NCBI GenBank assembly: GCA_030149365.1
Contig: JASBRP010000002.1
Location: 1 to 64,000 of the forward strand
Length of the DNA stretch: 64,000 bases
Source of the DNA: Solimonas sp.
Lineage (GTDB): Bacteria > Pseudomonadota > Gammaproteobacteria > Nevskiales > Nevskiaceae
Reading direction: 5' to 3'
In this document: in pieces, positions 19,674-28,479 of the stretch
Layout: each line of letters starts with the position of its first letter
Numbering within the stretch: the first letter of the stretch is position 1
Made by a program: the position numbers and the translations under genes
Notes under the pieces: model-generated
Databases searched by the model: none
What the model saw: only the letters and a program-made list of their open reading frames with translations
What the model was told of the DNA's origin: nothing

Positions 19674-20012
19674 TTATTCCGCCAGCAGCTTCTCGATCTT
19701 GGCGGCGCAGATGAAGTCGTTCTCGGTGAGGCCGTTCACCGCGTGCGTCCACCAGCTGACCTTGGCGATCTTGTAGCCGAAGTCGATGTCCGGATGATGG
19801 TTCTCGGAGTGCGCGATCCAGGCCACGGCGTTGACGAAGGCGGTGGTCTGGTAATAGTTGCGGAACGTGAACTCGGCGCTGAGCAGCTTGCCCTCGCGCA
19901 GCAGGCGCCAGCGTTCCGGCAATTGCTCCTTGAGCTTCATGCAAGCCGCAAGGTCCAGCGGCTTGGCCTCGCCCTCGCAGGAGACGCAGCGCTTGGAGGC
20001 GAGGTCGGACAT
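19674..20012 (-). CDS. phhB: 4a-hydroxytetrahydrobiopterin dehydratase (pterin-4a-carbinolamine dehydratase)
   Basis: 112 residues. The conserved core SENHHPDIDFGYKIAKVSWW followed by THAVNGLTENDFICAAKIE is the PCD/DCoH active-site signature with its paired histidines. Regenerates the pterin cofactor used by phenylalanine hydroxylase. No phhA is in the window, so it is an unlinked copy. Convergent with recR and divergent from orn; ends at a REP-like element. Confidence 0.96.
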   Translation of the reverse strand: MSDLASKRCVSCEGEAKPLDLAACMKLKEQLPERWRLLREGKLLSAEFTFRNYYQTTAFVNAVAWIAHSENHHPDIDFGYKIAKVSWWTHAVNGLTENDFICAAKIEKLLAE

Positions 20013-20064
20013 GGGGGCTCCCCTGGATTAAGATGGGGGATTATCGCCTAAACTGCCCTCCGAC

Positions 20065-20637
20065 ATGCCTGCCCATGCTTCCAACCTGATCTGGATCGAC
20101 CTCGAGATGACGGGGCTGGTGCCCGAGCGCCACCGCATCATCGAGATCGCCACCATCGTCACCGACCAGAACCTCAAGGTTCTGGCGGAAGGCCCGGTCC
20201 TCGCCGTGAAACAGAGCGACGAGGAACTCGCGGCGATGGACGAGTGGAACACCCGCCAGCACGGCGGCTCCGGCCTGACCCAGCGCGTGCGCGACAGCCT
20301 GCTGGACGACGCGACGGTGGAGCAGATGACCCTGGACTTCCTGGCGCAGTGGGTGCCGGCCGGCAAGTCGCCGATGTGTGGCAACTCCATCTGCCAGGAT
20401 CGCCGTTTCCTGGCGCGCTGGATGCCCCGGCTGGAAAAGCACTTCCACTACCGCAATCTCGACGTGAGCACGCTCAAGGAGCTGTGCTCGCGCTGGACGC
20501 CGGCCATCTCCAAGGGCTTCGTGAAGTCTTCCACGCATCTGGCGCTGGACGACGTGCGCGATTCCATCGCGGAGCTGCGTTACTACCGCCAGAACTTCCT
20601 GATCGCCGCTGCACAACCTGCCACGGAGGCTCTATGA
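20065..20637 (+). CDS. orn: Oligoribonuclease
   Basis: 190 residues. DEDDh 3'-5' exonuclease that degrades 2-5 nt RNAs and pGpG. Motifs: WIDLEMTGL (Asp12, Glu14), [16 protein letters not shown] (Exo II) and [18 protein letters not shown] (Exo III with catalytic His and Asp). Length and sequence are typical of E. coli Orn. Its stop codon overlaps the start of the next gene (ATGA at 20634-20637), an unusual coupling with an outer-membrane protein. Confidence 0.97.
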   Translation: MPAHASNLIWIDLEMTGLVPERHRIIEIATIVTDQNLKVLAEGPVLAVKQSDEELAAMDEWNTRQHGGSGLTQRVRDSLLDDATVEQMTLDFLAQWVPAGKSPMCGNSICQDRRFLARWMPRLEKHFHYRNLDVSTLKELCSRWTPAISKGFVKSSTHLALDDVRDSIAELRYYRQNFLIAAAQPATEAL

Positions 20638-21380
20638 ACATCCGCAAGATCCTCGCCGCATCGCTACTTGCCGCCGCCGTCTCGCCGGTCCTGGCGCAGC
20701 AGGGCGACTACGTCAGCTTTGGCGCGGGCGCGCTGGTGTTTGACGAGGTCTATGTCGGCAACGACGCCGATGTGATCGGGCTGCCGTTCGTGCAGGGGCA
20801 GTACGGCGACTTCTTCCTGCAGGGCCTGACCCTGGGCTGGTCCTTCCTGAAGGAGGAGCGTTACCGCGTCTCGCTGCTCGGCAACTTCCGCCTCAACAGC
20901 CTGGAGGCCAGCGACCTGGATCCACCACTGGCGATCAACGAGCGCAAGCGTACCTTCGAAGGCGGCGTGGGCCTGACCATGCCTTTGTCGGAGCACCTGG
21001 TGCTGGATACCCATGTGCTGGCCGACCTGCTGGACCGCCACGGCGGCTATGAAGTGGGCCTGCGCCTGTCGCGCCCCTCGATCATCGGCGACTTCGTGCT
21101 GGTGCCCAGCGTCGGCGCCAGCCTGCTGAGCGAGGACTTCACCGCCTACTACTACGGCCTGAAGCCGGGCGAAGCCGGCTTTACGGCGGGCTACGAGCCG
21201 GGCAACGTGGTGGTGCCGCAGCTGGGCCTCAGTGCCTTCTACCCGCTGAACACGCGCTGGACCCTGACCAGCCTGCTCGGCGCCCGCTACCTGGGCAGCG
21301 ACGTCGAGGATAGCCCGCTGGTGGATGCGGAGTGGGAAAGCACGCTGTTCATCGGCGCGAGCTATCGCCTGCCGCTCTGA
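20634..21380 (+). CDS. MipA/OmpV-family outer-membrane protein
   Basis: 248 residues from ATG 20634, with GGAGG 6 bases upstream and a 4-base overlap with orn. The signal peptide ends at VLAQQ (about residue 21). The remainder alternates short amphipathic beta strands ([27 protein letters not shown]) and ends in a C-terminal aromatic strand (IGASYRLPL), the features of MipA/OmpV beta-barrels. Roles in the family include scaffolding of murein enzymes and osmoporin-like functions; which applies here is not readable. Confidence 0.85.
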   Translation: MNIRKILAASLLAAAVSPVLAQQGDYVSFGAGALVFDEVYVGNDADVIGLPFVQGQYGDFFLQGLTLGWSFLKEERYRVSLLGNFRLNSLEASDLDPPLAINERKRTFEGGVGLTMPLSEHLVLDTHVLADLLDRHGGYEVGLRLSRPSIIGDFVLVPSVGASLLSEDFTAYYYGLKPGEAGFTAGYEPGNVVVPQLGLSAFYPLNTRWTLTSLLGARYLGSDVEDSPLVDAEWESTLFIGASYRLPL

Positions 21381-21391
21381 TCAAACCCTAA

Positions 21392-21465
21392 CGTAGGTTG
21401 GGGTGAGCGCAGCGAAGCCCAACGGAACGGCCACCGCGATATTGGGGGTTTCACCCCAACCTACG
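21392..21465. repeat. Intergenic inverted repeat (15-bp perfect arms)
   Basis: CGTAGGTTGGGGTGA (21392-21406) and TCACCCCAACCTACG (21451-21465) are exact complements. The enclosed 'GAGCGCAGCGAAGCCCAAC' is typical of the widespread 'GTAGGTTGGGGTGAGC' dispersed repeat. Between convergent genes. Confidence 0.7.
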
Positions 21466-21473
21466 ACACGGGA

Positions 21474-21534
21474 TGTAGGAGCCAGCTTGCTGGCGACTCC
21501 AGGACTCGCGGTCGCCAGCAAGCTGGCTCCTACA
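21474..21534. repeat. Pseudomonas-type REP pair (BIME-like)
   Basis: TGTAGGAGCCAGCTTGCTGG... (21474-21496) is exactly complementary to 21512-21534 over 23 bases with a 15-base loop. The 'TGTAGGAGC-AGCTTGCT' core is the classical REP form known from Pseudomonas and relatives. Together with 21392-21465 it fills the 215-base gap between the convergent OmpV-like and kinase genes. Confidence 0.75.
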
Positions 21535-21595
21535 GGTCCAGGGTGCGGTCGAGCCCCATTGTTGCTCCGCGCTGGATTTTCAGCGCTCGACCCCG

Positions 21596-22981
21596 CTACC
21601 TGAGCGGCAGCGTCGCCGTGACCTTGCCGCCGCCCAGGGCCTCGGAGCGGCCCAGGTCCAGCTGGCCTTCGTAGGCCTTCACCAGCTCCGACACCGCGGC
21701 CAGGCCGATGCCCTGGCCGGGCGTCTGGTCGTCGGCGCGCACGCCGCGCTGCAGCAGCAGCTCCGGGTTCTCCGGGAAGCCGGGACCGTTGTCCTCGACG
21801 ATGAGGCTGCAGCGGTTGTCCGCCACGCGGCTGGAGACGCGCACCTGGCCGTTGCCGTACTTGACGGCGTTGTCCAGCAAATTCCCGATCAGTTCGTAGA
21901 GGTCGCCCTGGTCGGCGCGCAGCTTCAGGTTGGGGGTCAACTGCAGGTCGAAGTGCGGGTCCTTGTCGGCGTAGACCTTGGTCAGGGCGCCGGAGATCTT
22001 CTCGATCAAGGGGCGCACGCGCAGCGGCTTGCTCAGGGTGCGGGTGCCGGCGGCGGCGGCGCGGCGCAGCTGGTGGTCCACGATGCGCTGCATGCGCGTG
22101 ACCTGCTCCTGCAGCTGCTCGCGCTGGGGCGAGGCAAAGCCGCGCTCCTGCGCCATGCCAGACAGCACTGCCAGCGGTGTCTTCAGGGTGTGGGCGAGGT
22201 CGCCCAGGGCATTGCGGTAGCGCAGCTGCTGGTTGCGCTCGTTGACGATCATGGCGTTGAGATCGTGCGTCAGAGGGCGGATCTCGTCAGGGTAGTGCCC
22301 GGCGATTTCGTCCTGCATGCCGGCCTCGATCTCCTGCAGCTCGCGGCCCAGGCGCAGCAGCGGCGCCAGGCTCCAGCGCTGCAGGAACAGCAGCGTCGCG
22401 GTCAGTGCCATGGCGGTGCCGCCGAGCCAGCCCCAGAGCGTGCGGCGGAAGATCGACATCTGCTCGCGGTAGCCCTTGGTGGTTTCCAGCACCACGATGT
22501 TGTAGCGCCGCGGGTCACGCGCCAGGTCGATCCAGCGCAGGCCGAAGCTCAGGGAGAAGACGTCCGGGTTGGTCAGCCGCTCGAACTGCCACTGGCCAAC
22601 CTCGGTCAGTGCCGGGGCCGGCAGGTCCAGGAAGGCGGCGGAACTCCATACGGCATGGCCGCGCTCGTCGAACAGGGCGGCGTCCAGACCCGACAGCGGC
22701 TGGCGCAGGCGCGGGTCTGGCACGGCGTCCAGGGCGATGCTGAGCTCGCCGTCCTCGCGCGGCGCGGCGGAGCCGAGCAGGGCATAGACCAGGCCCTTGA
22801 GCTTCTCCTCCTCGGCCGTCAGCAGGCTGCTGCGGAAGGCCTGGTCCAGCGCATAGGCGGTCAGCGCCACGAAGGCCGTCAATACCAGCGCAGACGCCGT
22901 CAGCAGGCGTCCGCGCAGCGAATTGCGGATTACGCCCGGGATCGGCAGGCGGGCGAGTTTCAGGCGCGTGGCAGGTCCCAA
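21596..22981 (-). CDS. Sensor histidine kinase, PhoQ-like
   Basis: 461 residues beginning with TTG at 22981, which overlaps the regulator gene by 22 bases; no better start exists nearby. TM1 (about residues 25-45), a periplasmic sensor domain of ~140 residues, TM2 (about 185-205), HAMP-like linker, dimerisation helix GDLAHTLKTPLAVLSG with the phosphoacceptor His in PhoQ-type context (LAHTLKTPLAVL), then the ATPase domain (LLDNAVKYGNG; VEDNGPGFP; GQGIGLAAVSEL). The PhoQ-like H-box and gene order with the response regulator support a PhoPQ-type system sensing divalent cations or envelope stress. The signal is inferred. Confidence 0.9.
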   Translation of the reverse strand: MGPATRLKLARLPIPGVIRNSLRGRLLTASALVLTAFVALTAYALDQAFRSSLLTAEEEKLKGLVYALLGSAAPREDGELSIALDAVPDPRLRQPLSGLDAALFDERGHAVWSSAAFLDLPAPALTEVGQWQFERLTNPDVFSLSFGLRWIDLARDPRRYNIVVLETTKGYREQMSIFRRTLWGWLGGTAMALTATLLFLQRWSLAPLLRLGRELQEIEAGMQDEIAGHYPDEIRPLTHDLNAMIVNERNQQLRYRNALGDLAHTLKTPLAVLSGMAQERGFASPQREQLQEQVTRMQRIVDHQLRRAAAAGTRTLSKPLRVRPLIEKISGALTKVYADKDPHFDLQLTPNLKLRADQGDLYELIGNLLDNAVKYGNGQVRVSSRVADNRCSLIVEDNGPGFPENPELLLQRGVRADDQTPGQGIGLAAVSELVKAYEGQLDLGRSEALGGGKVTATLPLR

Positions 22982-23637
22982 CGGTAGCCGGCGCCGCGCA
23001 GCGTGGTGATCGGGTTGTACTGGCTGTCCGGATCGAGCTTGGTGCGCAGGCGGCGGATGAAGACCTCGATCACGTTGCTGTCGCGCTCCTCGTCCTCGGT
23101 GTAGAGGTGCTCGGTCAGCTCGGACTTGGAGATCACCTTGCCGGCATGGGTGAGCAGGTACTCCAGCACGCGGTACTCGAAGCTGGTCAGTTCCACCGGC
23201 TTGCCGTCCGCCTGCACCGACTTGGCGGCGGTGTCGAGCACATAGGGGCCGGACTCCATCTTGGACTGTGCCCAGCCGCCGCTGCGGCGCAGCAGGGCGC
23301 GCACGCGGGCCAGCAGTTCCTCGCGGTGGAATGGCTTGACCAGGTAGTCGTCGGCGCCGGCTTCCAGGCCCTCGACCTTGCTCTGCCAGCCGTCGCGGGC
23401 GGTCAGGATCAGGATCGGGAACTTGCGGCCGGCCGCGCGGGCGCGGCGGATGATGTCCAGGCCGTTGCCCTTGGGCAGGCCGAGATCGACGATGGCGACG
23501 TCCGCGGGGTATTCCTCGGCCATGTAGCCGCCCTGTTCGCCGTCGGAAGCGGAGTCCACGGCAAAGCCTTCTTCCGAGAGGAAGTTGACGACCTGGGCCT
23601 GCAGGGCCGGATCGTCCTCGATCACCAGTGCGCGCAT
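22960..23637 (-). CDS. OmpR-family response regulator, PhoP-like
   Basis: 225 residues. The receiver domain has phosphoacceptor Asp51 in VAIVDLGLPKGNG, LTARDGW and KPFHREELLAR. The OmpR winged-helix effector ends RGAGYRWDLPRA. KVEGLEAGADDYLVKPFH is very close to PhoP/QseB types. It is expressed ahead of, and coupled to, the kinase gene. Together with a PepSY protein upstream this is a frequent three-gene arrangement in gamma- and beta-proteobacteria. Confidence 0.92.
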   Translation of the reverse strand: MRALVIEDDPALQAQVVNFLSEEGFAVDSASDGEQGGYMAEEYPADVAIVDLGLPKGNGLDIIRRARAAGRKFPILILTARDGWQSKVEGLEAGADDYLVKPFHREELLARVRALLRRSGGWAQSKMESGPYVLDTAAKSVQADGKPVELTSFEYRVLEYLLTHAGKVISKSELTEHLYTEDEERDSNVIEVFIRRLRTKLDPDSQYNPITTLRGAGYRWDLPRA

Positions 23638-23656
23638 GTTGTTGGAGTTCTAGTGG

Positions 23657-23932
23657 CTAATCAGGGGAAACGTGAACGGTGCGGACCTCACCGTCCTTGA
23701 GCAGCTTCACGCGGTAACCGCCGAAGCCGTCCTGGTCGATCGCCAGCACGCGTCCACCGTGCTTGCGCTGCGCGCGATCGGCGGCGTCCCGCATGGTCAT
23801 CCCCTTGGCAGGCCCGGCATTCCGGGCGCCTCGGTAGTCCATGTTGGCCCGCTCGTTCCGCGGCTCGGCCGAAGCCGAACCGGCAACCAGGGCGCCCAGG
23901 AGTATCAGTAACAGGGTTCCACGGCCGCGCAT
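23657..23932 (-). CDS. Small secreted PepSY-like protein
   Basis: 91 residues: signal peptide (LLLILLGALVAGSASA), a charged linker, then a single PepSY-type unit (MTMRDAADRAQRKHGGRVLAIDQDGFGGYRVKLL divided across residues 45-80). PepSY domains often act as periplasmic inhibitors or sensors. It lies 19 bases upstream of the PhoP-like gene, so a role in tuning the kinase's periplasmic domain is plausible; that is inference. Confidence 0.8.
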   Translation of the reverse strand: MRGRGTLLLILLGALVAGSASAEPRNERANMDYRGARNAGPAKGMTMRDAADRAQRKHGGRVLAIDQDGFGGYRVKLLKDGEVRTVHVSPD

Positions 23933-23936
23933 GGGC

Positions 23937-24281
23937 TTACTGTAGCCTTATCGCGGTGCTACGGCCACGGTCGCGCACCGGCAGGCGCTCCCCAGGCTCG
24001 TAGGGCAGGCGCGTGTCGTAGACGCGGCCGTCGTAGTGGTACCGCACGTCATAGCCCTCGACCCGCTGCTCCTTGCGCCAGGCCGTCACGGTGCGGCAAG
24101 CCGCTTCCTGCTGGTCACCCAACTGCTGCGGCTCATCGCATTGGCGATGCCGCTCGGCGACGCGCACCTCGCCGTAGACCGGCCGGCTGCTGATCACCTG
24201 GGCGAAGGCGCTCGGATCATCGGCGGGCAGGGCGGTCATCGGCAGGCAGGCTAGGATCAATAGGGCGAGGGTCTTGTTCAT
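23937..24281 (-). CDS. Secreted hypothetical protein, UmoD/glycine-zipper-associated type
   Basis: 114 residues from ATG 24281 (three residues shorter than the longest frame; that start better fits a signal peptide MNKTLALLILACLPM). The mature part has two cysteines (RQCDEP; AACRTV) and ends DVRYHYDGRVYDTRLPYEPG followed by ERLPVRDR. This 'YDVxYxYxGrxyxxxLPYxPG' block is the region that precedes a glycine-zipper segment in UmoD-like envelope proteins, but the glycine zipper itself is absent here. It is 4 bases from the PepSY gene and likely leads the four-gene operon with the two-component system. Confidence 0.7.
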   Translation of the reverse strand: MNKTLALLILACLPMTALPADDPSAFAQVISSRPVYGEVRVAERHRQCDEPQQLGDQQEAACRTVTAWRKEQRVEGYDVRYHYDGRVYDTRLPYEPGERLPVRDRGRSTAIRLQ

Positions 24282-24392
24282 GGCTGGCAAACGCTAGCCT
24301 ATGAAACAGAAGCTGAATTCTCTCTTAACTCGTTGGGCTGAACGCGGGCTTAATGAAGCGCCATCCGGTCTCTCTGGGCCACTGCCGCGGGC

Positions 24393-25742
24393 CTACTTCT
24401 GGGAGGTGGTGGCGAACTTCTTCAGCGTTGCCGGCGAGAAGTAGCCGGGGGTCTCCTCCCAGTCGTATTCGATCAGCTTCTTTTCCTCGTTGGTGAGGTT
24501 GGTGGCGACGTAGCGGCGCGATTGCAGGTCGTAATGCACTTGCACGCCGTTGACCACCACCGGCACGTTGGCGAAGGCGATGGAGTGCGACTCCGCGGTG
24601 CGCCAGAACTGGTTGCGCTCGTCGTAGATGTCCTGGGCGTGGACGATCCAGGAATCCTCGTCGAGGTAGAAGGTGCGCTTCTTGTAGCGGTGGGCGAAGC
24701 CGGCCTTGACCTCCGCCTCGATCACCCAGACCCGGTGCAGCTCGTAGCGCGCCAGGTCCTGGTTGATATGGCCCTTGCCCACGATGTCCTTGTACTTCAC
24801 CGCCGGGTCGTAGAGCTTGTAGCTGTTGTAGGGGATGATCATCTCCTTCTTGCCCAGGAGCTTGATCGTGTAGCGGTCCAGCGGACCATTGAACATGTCG
24901 ATCTGGTCGTGCGTCATCAGGCCGTCGAACAGCGGGTTGTCGTAGCCCACCTCGCCGATGCGGCGCGCGCGGCCCACGCTGTTGTTGTAGACCCAGACGC
25001 CGGTCTGGTCCTTGATGCGGTCCAGCGGCACGTGCAGCAGGTGTGCCTCGCCGGCTTTGTTGGGCGGCGACACCACCTTGGTCAGGGCATAGACGTTCAT
25101 GCCCTTGAGCGTGTCCGCCGTGGTCTTGGGGTTGTTGTAGACGAAGCTCAGTTCCAGGTAATCGCGCTCCACCACGTAGGAGCCGTCGGCATTGGTCGCG
25201 GCCATGTTGAGGAAGCCACGGAAGCCCTTGGTGTTGTAGCGCAGTATGTGGTTCCACATCACCTCGGTGCCGTTCTTGGGGATCGGGAACGGATAGCCCT
25301 GGGTGGTGCAGCAGAAGCCGTAGCCGTTATTGTTCAACTCCACCGTGGTGGCGTTCTTCTTGGTTGCCTCGTAGAACCACGCCGGGTAGCTGGCGCTGCG
25401 CCGGGTGGGGTAGACCAGCATCTTGTAGCTGGACGGGAAGGTCTTGAACAGCTGGCGGTGGCCCTCGGTCAGCTGGTCCTTGTGCTGGTCTGCGTTCTTG
25501 GCCGTGATGGTGTACAGCGGCCTGTCGGCCGCGTAGGGGTTGCTGCCGCGCGGCATGGGATTCTGCGGCAGGCCGCCGTCCCAGGCGGGGATGGTGCCGG
25601 CGGCATTGCCGGCGGCTTCCGCGCCCATCGGCGTCAGTTCCTTGCCCAGCTTGGCCGCCTCGGCCGCGCTGACCTTGGCCTGGGCGGGCAGGGCGAATGC
25701 CGCCAGCAGGGCGGCGAGGGCAATGATCGGGCTTCTTTTCAT
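24393..25742 (-). CDS. DUF1329 outer-membrane lipoprotein-sorting protein
   Basis: 449 residues starting at ATG 25742; the ATG overlaps the exporter stop (ATGA). The signal peptide ends ALPAQA. DUF1329 blocks include LGKELTPMGAEAAGNAAGTI, NGYGFCCTTQGYPFPIPKNG, DLARYELHRVWVIEAEVKAG and KKRTFYLDEDSWIVHAQDIY. The fold is LolB/LolA-like; members pair with MMPL-type exporters in hydrocarbon, steroid and sponge- or soil-associated bacteria and are thought to carry lipids or hydrophobic substrates across the periplasm. Here the partner exporter is immediately upstream. A DUF1302 outer-membrane protein, often the third member, is absent. Confidence 0.9.
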   Translation of the reverse strand: MKRSPIIALAALLAAFALPAQAKVSAAEAAKLGKELTPMGAEAAGNAAGTIPAWDGGLPQNPMPRGSNPYAADRPLYTITAKNADQHKDQLTEGHRQLFKTFPSSYKMLVYPTRRSASYPAWFYEATKKNATTVELNNNGYGFCCTTQGYPFPIPKNGTEVMWNHILRYNTKGFRGFLNMAATNADGSYVVERDYLELSFVYNNPKTTADTLKGMNVYALTKVVSPPNKAGEAHLLHVPLDRIKDQTGVWVYNNSVGRARRIGEVGYDNPLFDGLMTHDQIDMFNGPLDRYTIKLLGKKEMIIPYNSYKLYDPAVKYKDIVGKGHINQDLARYELHRVWVIEAEVKAGFAHRYKKRTFYLDEDSWIVHAQDIYDERNQFWRTAESHSIAFANVPVVVNGVQVHYDLQSRRYVATNLTNEEKKLIEYDWEETPGYFSPATLKKFATTSQK

Positions 25743-28354
25743 GGCGTCTGGCCTCCTCGGCCGTGCGCGGGTGCTGTTTCTTCTTCGATTGTGCCGCCGG
25801 CCGAAGGTTCTTGTCTTTCCTGACGCAGCACGGCCCAGGCCAGAGCCGGCAGCAGCAGGATGGCGCCGAACAGGTTGGTGGTGAACATGAACAGCAGCAG
25901 CAGGCCCATGTCGTGCTGGAACTGCAGGTCGGAGAACAGCCAGGTGACCACCGCGATGATCAGCGACAGCGAGGTGAAGATCACCGCCTTGCCGGTATGC
26001 CGCAGTGCCTCCAGGTAGGCCTGGCGCAGCGGCAGGCCGCTGGCCAGCATCGTCGCCAGCACGCTCCAGAGGTAGATGCCGTCGTCCACGCCGATGCCGA
26101 CGCCGAAAGCGGCCACCGGCAGGGTGGCGGATTTCATGCCGATGCCGATGGTGGCCATGCCGCCGTAGGTCAGCAGCGAGCACAGCACCAGTGGACCGAT
26201 GATGCAGATGACGCTGGCCAGCGAGCGGAAGGAGATCCACACGAAGATCAGCAGGGTCAGGTGCACCCAGACGATCACCACGATCTCGCGGGCGCGGATT
26301 TCCTCGTTGGTGGCGGCCATCACGCCGACGTTGCCGGACGCCAGCTGGAACTCCACGCCGCTGTCGCGGTTGGCCTCGTCGAAGGCCTTGGTGGCGTCGA
26401 CGATGCGCTGGATCGTCTCGGCACGATGGTCGCGCGTGAAGATCAGCACCGGCATCACGCTGCAATCGGGGTTGTTGAGCCCCAGCGAGGACGGCACCAT
26501 GCCGGCGACGTTGCCGAAGCCCTCCTCGTTGCGTGGCAGCACGCGCCACTTGGGCGCGTCCTCGAACCAGGCGCCGCGAATGACGCGCGCGAGCTGCGGC
26601 AGCGCCAGAACCGACTGCACGCCCTCGGTGTTCTGCATGTGCCAGGCGAAGCGGTCGATCGCTTCCATCTTGTCCGGCTTGACGCAGCCGTACTCGCCGG
26701 CCACCGCCAGCACCTTGAGCAGGTCCACGCCGATGGCGAAGTTGGAGACGATGGCCTGGGAGTCGCGGTTGTAGCGGCCGTCGGGCTTCAGCTCCGGCAC
26801 GCCGACCTGCTGGTCGCCGATGGTCAGCTGCGGGTACATCCAGACCGCCCAGGCCAGCGACACCAGGGCGATGCCGATGGTGGGGATCGCGAACTTGCGC
26901 TCGGCGAAACGGGCCAGCTTGCGCCACAGCCGGTCGCCGAGCTCAACGCGCCGCTGCTGGCGCTGTCGGAACTGCTCCACGTCCGGTAGCGACACCCAGG
27001 TCAGCACGATCGGCAGCATCACCTTGTTGGTGACGATCACCGCGGCCATGCCCAGCGCGGCGTTGATCGCCATCTCGCGCACGATCTCGATGTTGATGAA
27101 GGCCAGCGTGGCGAAGCCGATGACGTTGGTCAGGATCGCGACCGTGCCGGGGATGAACAGGCGGCGGAAGGTCTCGATGCTGGCCTCCAGCGGATCGCGC
27201 TGGTTGACCGCCACCTCGTTGCCCCAGCCGTTGATGTACTGCACGCCATGGGACACGCCGATCGACAGGATCAGGAAAGGCACCAGGATCGCGAAGGGGT
27301 CCAGGCCGAATCCGGCCAGGTGCAGCAGGCCCAGTTCCCAGATGACCGCGGTGATGGCGGCGGACAACGGCAGCAGCGACAGCCGCCAGGAGCCGCAGAA
27401 GGCCCACAGCAGCAGCATGGTCAGAACCAGCGCCACGAAGAAGAAGCCCACCACCTCCAGGCTGGCGTCGGTGACGTCGCCTACCACCTTGGCGAAGCCG
27501 ATGATGTGGACCGTGAAGCTGGGATCGTAGTCCGGGTTGGCGGACTGGCGTAGCGTGAGCTCGCTGCGCTTGACGGCGCGCAGGGATTCGTCGGCCCGTT
27601 CGCGGTCGGCGTTGATCTGGAAGAAGCCTGGGGCCCAGGCAGGCGCCGAGTATCGCGTGGACACGACCTCGCCGGCCTTGTAGCCCTCGATGTCGCGCTG
27701 CGCCACCCACTCCCAGCGCTGCGGGCTGGCGTAGCGGCCGCGGATGCGCTCCAGCTCGCGCGCCACCCAGCGGTAGTCCAGCTTCTCGCCGGTGGCCGGA
27801 TCGTGCTCCAGCAGTTCGCCCACGATCATGGCGCCGTTCTGGTCGGCCGAGACCAGGCGGCCGATGACGCCGGCCTTGGCGACGTTGCCGCGGATCAGCT
27901 GCAGGGTTTCCGGCGTCGGCTGGTAGTTGCGCGGTACCACGTCGCCCGAGCCGAAGCCGCCTTCCACCACCTCGATGTAGCGCACGCCCGGGGTGAACAG
28001 CGAGGACACGCGCGAGCGGTCGACCCCGGGCAGGAAGAACACGTCGTCGGTGATGCGGCGCAGGTGTTCCAGAAAGCGCGCCTCGTAGATGCCCTGTCCG
28101 TCGGCCGGGTCCTTGCGGATCAGCGCGATGGAAATCAGGTTGGCGCCACCGAAGGCCTGCTCGTATTGCTTGAACACCTTCATGTAGGGGTGTTCCAGCG
28201 GAATCTGCTTCTCGAAGCCGGCGTCGGGCTTGAGGTGCATTGCCGAGATGGCCATGCCCACCGTGATGGCGATCAGCGCGACGAAGGTCAGGCGCCGCCG
28301 CCCGTACACCAGAGCGATGAAGAACCGCAGTATCGAATCGGCAGTGATTGCCAC
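25739..28354 (-). CDS. MMPL/RND-superfamily exporter
   Basis: 871 residues. The start is GTG 28354 (protein VAITADSILRFF) because GGAGGA lies 5-6 bases upstream; an earlier TTG adds five residues. Twelve predicted helices in two sets (for example LTFVALIAITVGMAIS; LGLLHLAGFGLDPFAILVPF) with the MMPL signatures SIGVSHGVQYINGWGNE and VGIGVDDGIYLWSV. Such proteins move lipids or hydrophobic substrates using the proton gradient and do not need an AcrA-type adaptor. It is coupled to the DUF1329 gene by a 4-base overlap. Confidence 0.9.
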   Translation of the reverse strand: MAITADSILRFFIALVYGRRRLTFVALIAITVGMAISAMHLKPDAGFEKQIPLEHPYMKVFKQYEQAFGGANLISIALIRKDPADGQGIYEARFLEHLRRITDDVFFLPGVDRSRVSSLFTPGVRYIEVVEGGFGSGDVVPRNYQPTPETLQLIRGNVAKAGVIGRLVSADQNGAMIVGELLEHDPATGEKLDYRWVARELERIRGRYASPQRWEWVAQRDIEGYKAGEVVSTRYSAPAWAPGFFQINADRERADESLRAVKRSELTLRQSANPDYDPSFTVHIIGFAKVVGDVTDASLEVVGFFFVALVLTMLLLWAFCGSWRLSLLPLSAAITAVIWELGLLHLAGFGLDPFAILVPFLILSIGVSHGVQYINGWGNEVAVNQRDPLEASIETFRRLFIPGTVAILTNVIGFATLAFINIEIVREMAINAALGMAAVIVTNKVMLPIVLTWVSLPDVEQFRQRQQRRVELGDRLWRKLARFAERKFAIPTIGIALVSLAWAVWMYPQLTIGDQQVGVPELKPDGRYNRDSQAIVSNFAIGVDLLKVLAVAGEYGCVKPDKMEAIDRFAWHMQNTEGVQSVLALPQLARVIRGAWFEDAPKWRVLPRNEEGFGNVAGMVPSSLGLNNPDCSVMPVLIFTRDHRAETIQRIVDATKAFDEANRDSGVEFQLASGNVGVMAATNEEIRAREIVVIVWVHLTLLIFVWISFRSLASVICIIGPLVLCSLLTYGGMATIGIGMKSATLPVAAFGVGIGVDDGIYLWSVLATMLASGLPLRQAYLEALRHTGKAVIFTSLSLIIAVVTWLFSDLQFQHDMGLLLLFMFTTNLFGAILLLPALAWAVLRQERQEPSAGGTIEEETAPAHGRGGQTP

Positions 28355-28479
28355 CGGGCTCCTCCGCAACGCTGCTGCCGCCGGTCTTGTGGAAACGTGG
28401 CGGCCGGGTCCGGGTGGGTCCCGGATTCAGGAGCTCATTGTGGTCAGAGCCGCGGGCAGGCTCAAGCGCGGCGGTCCGC

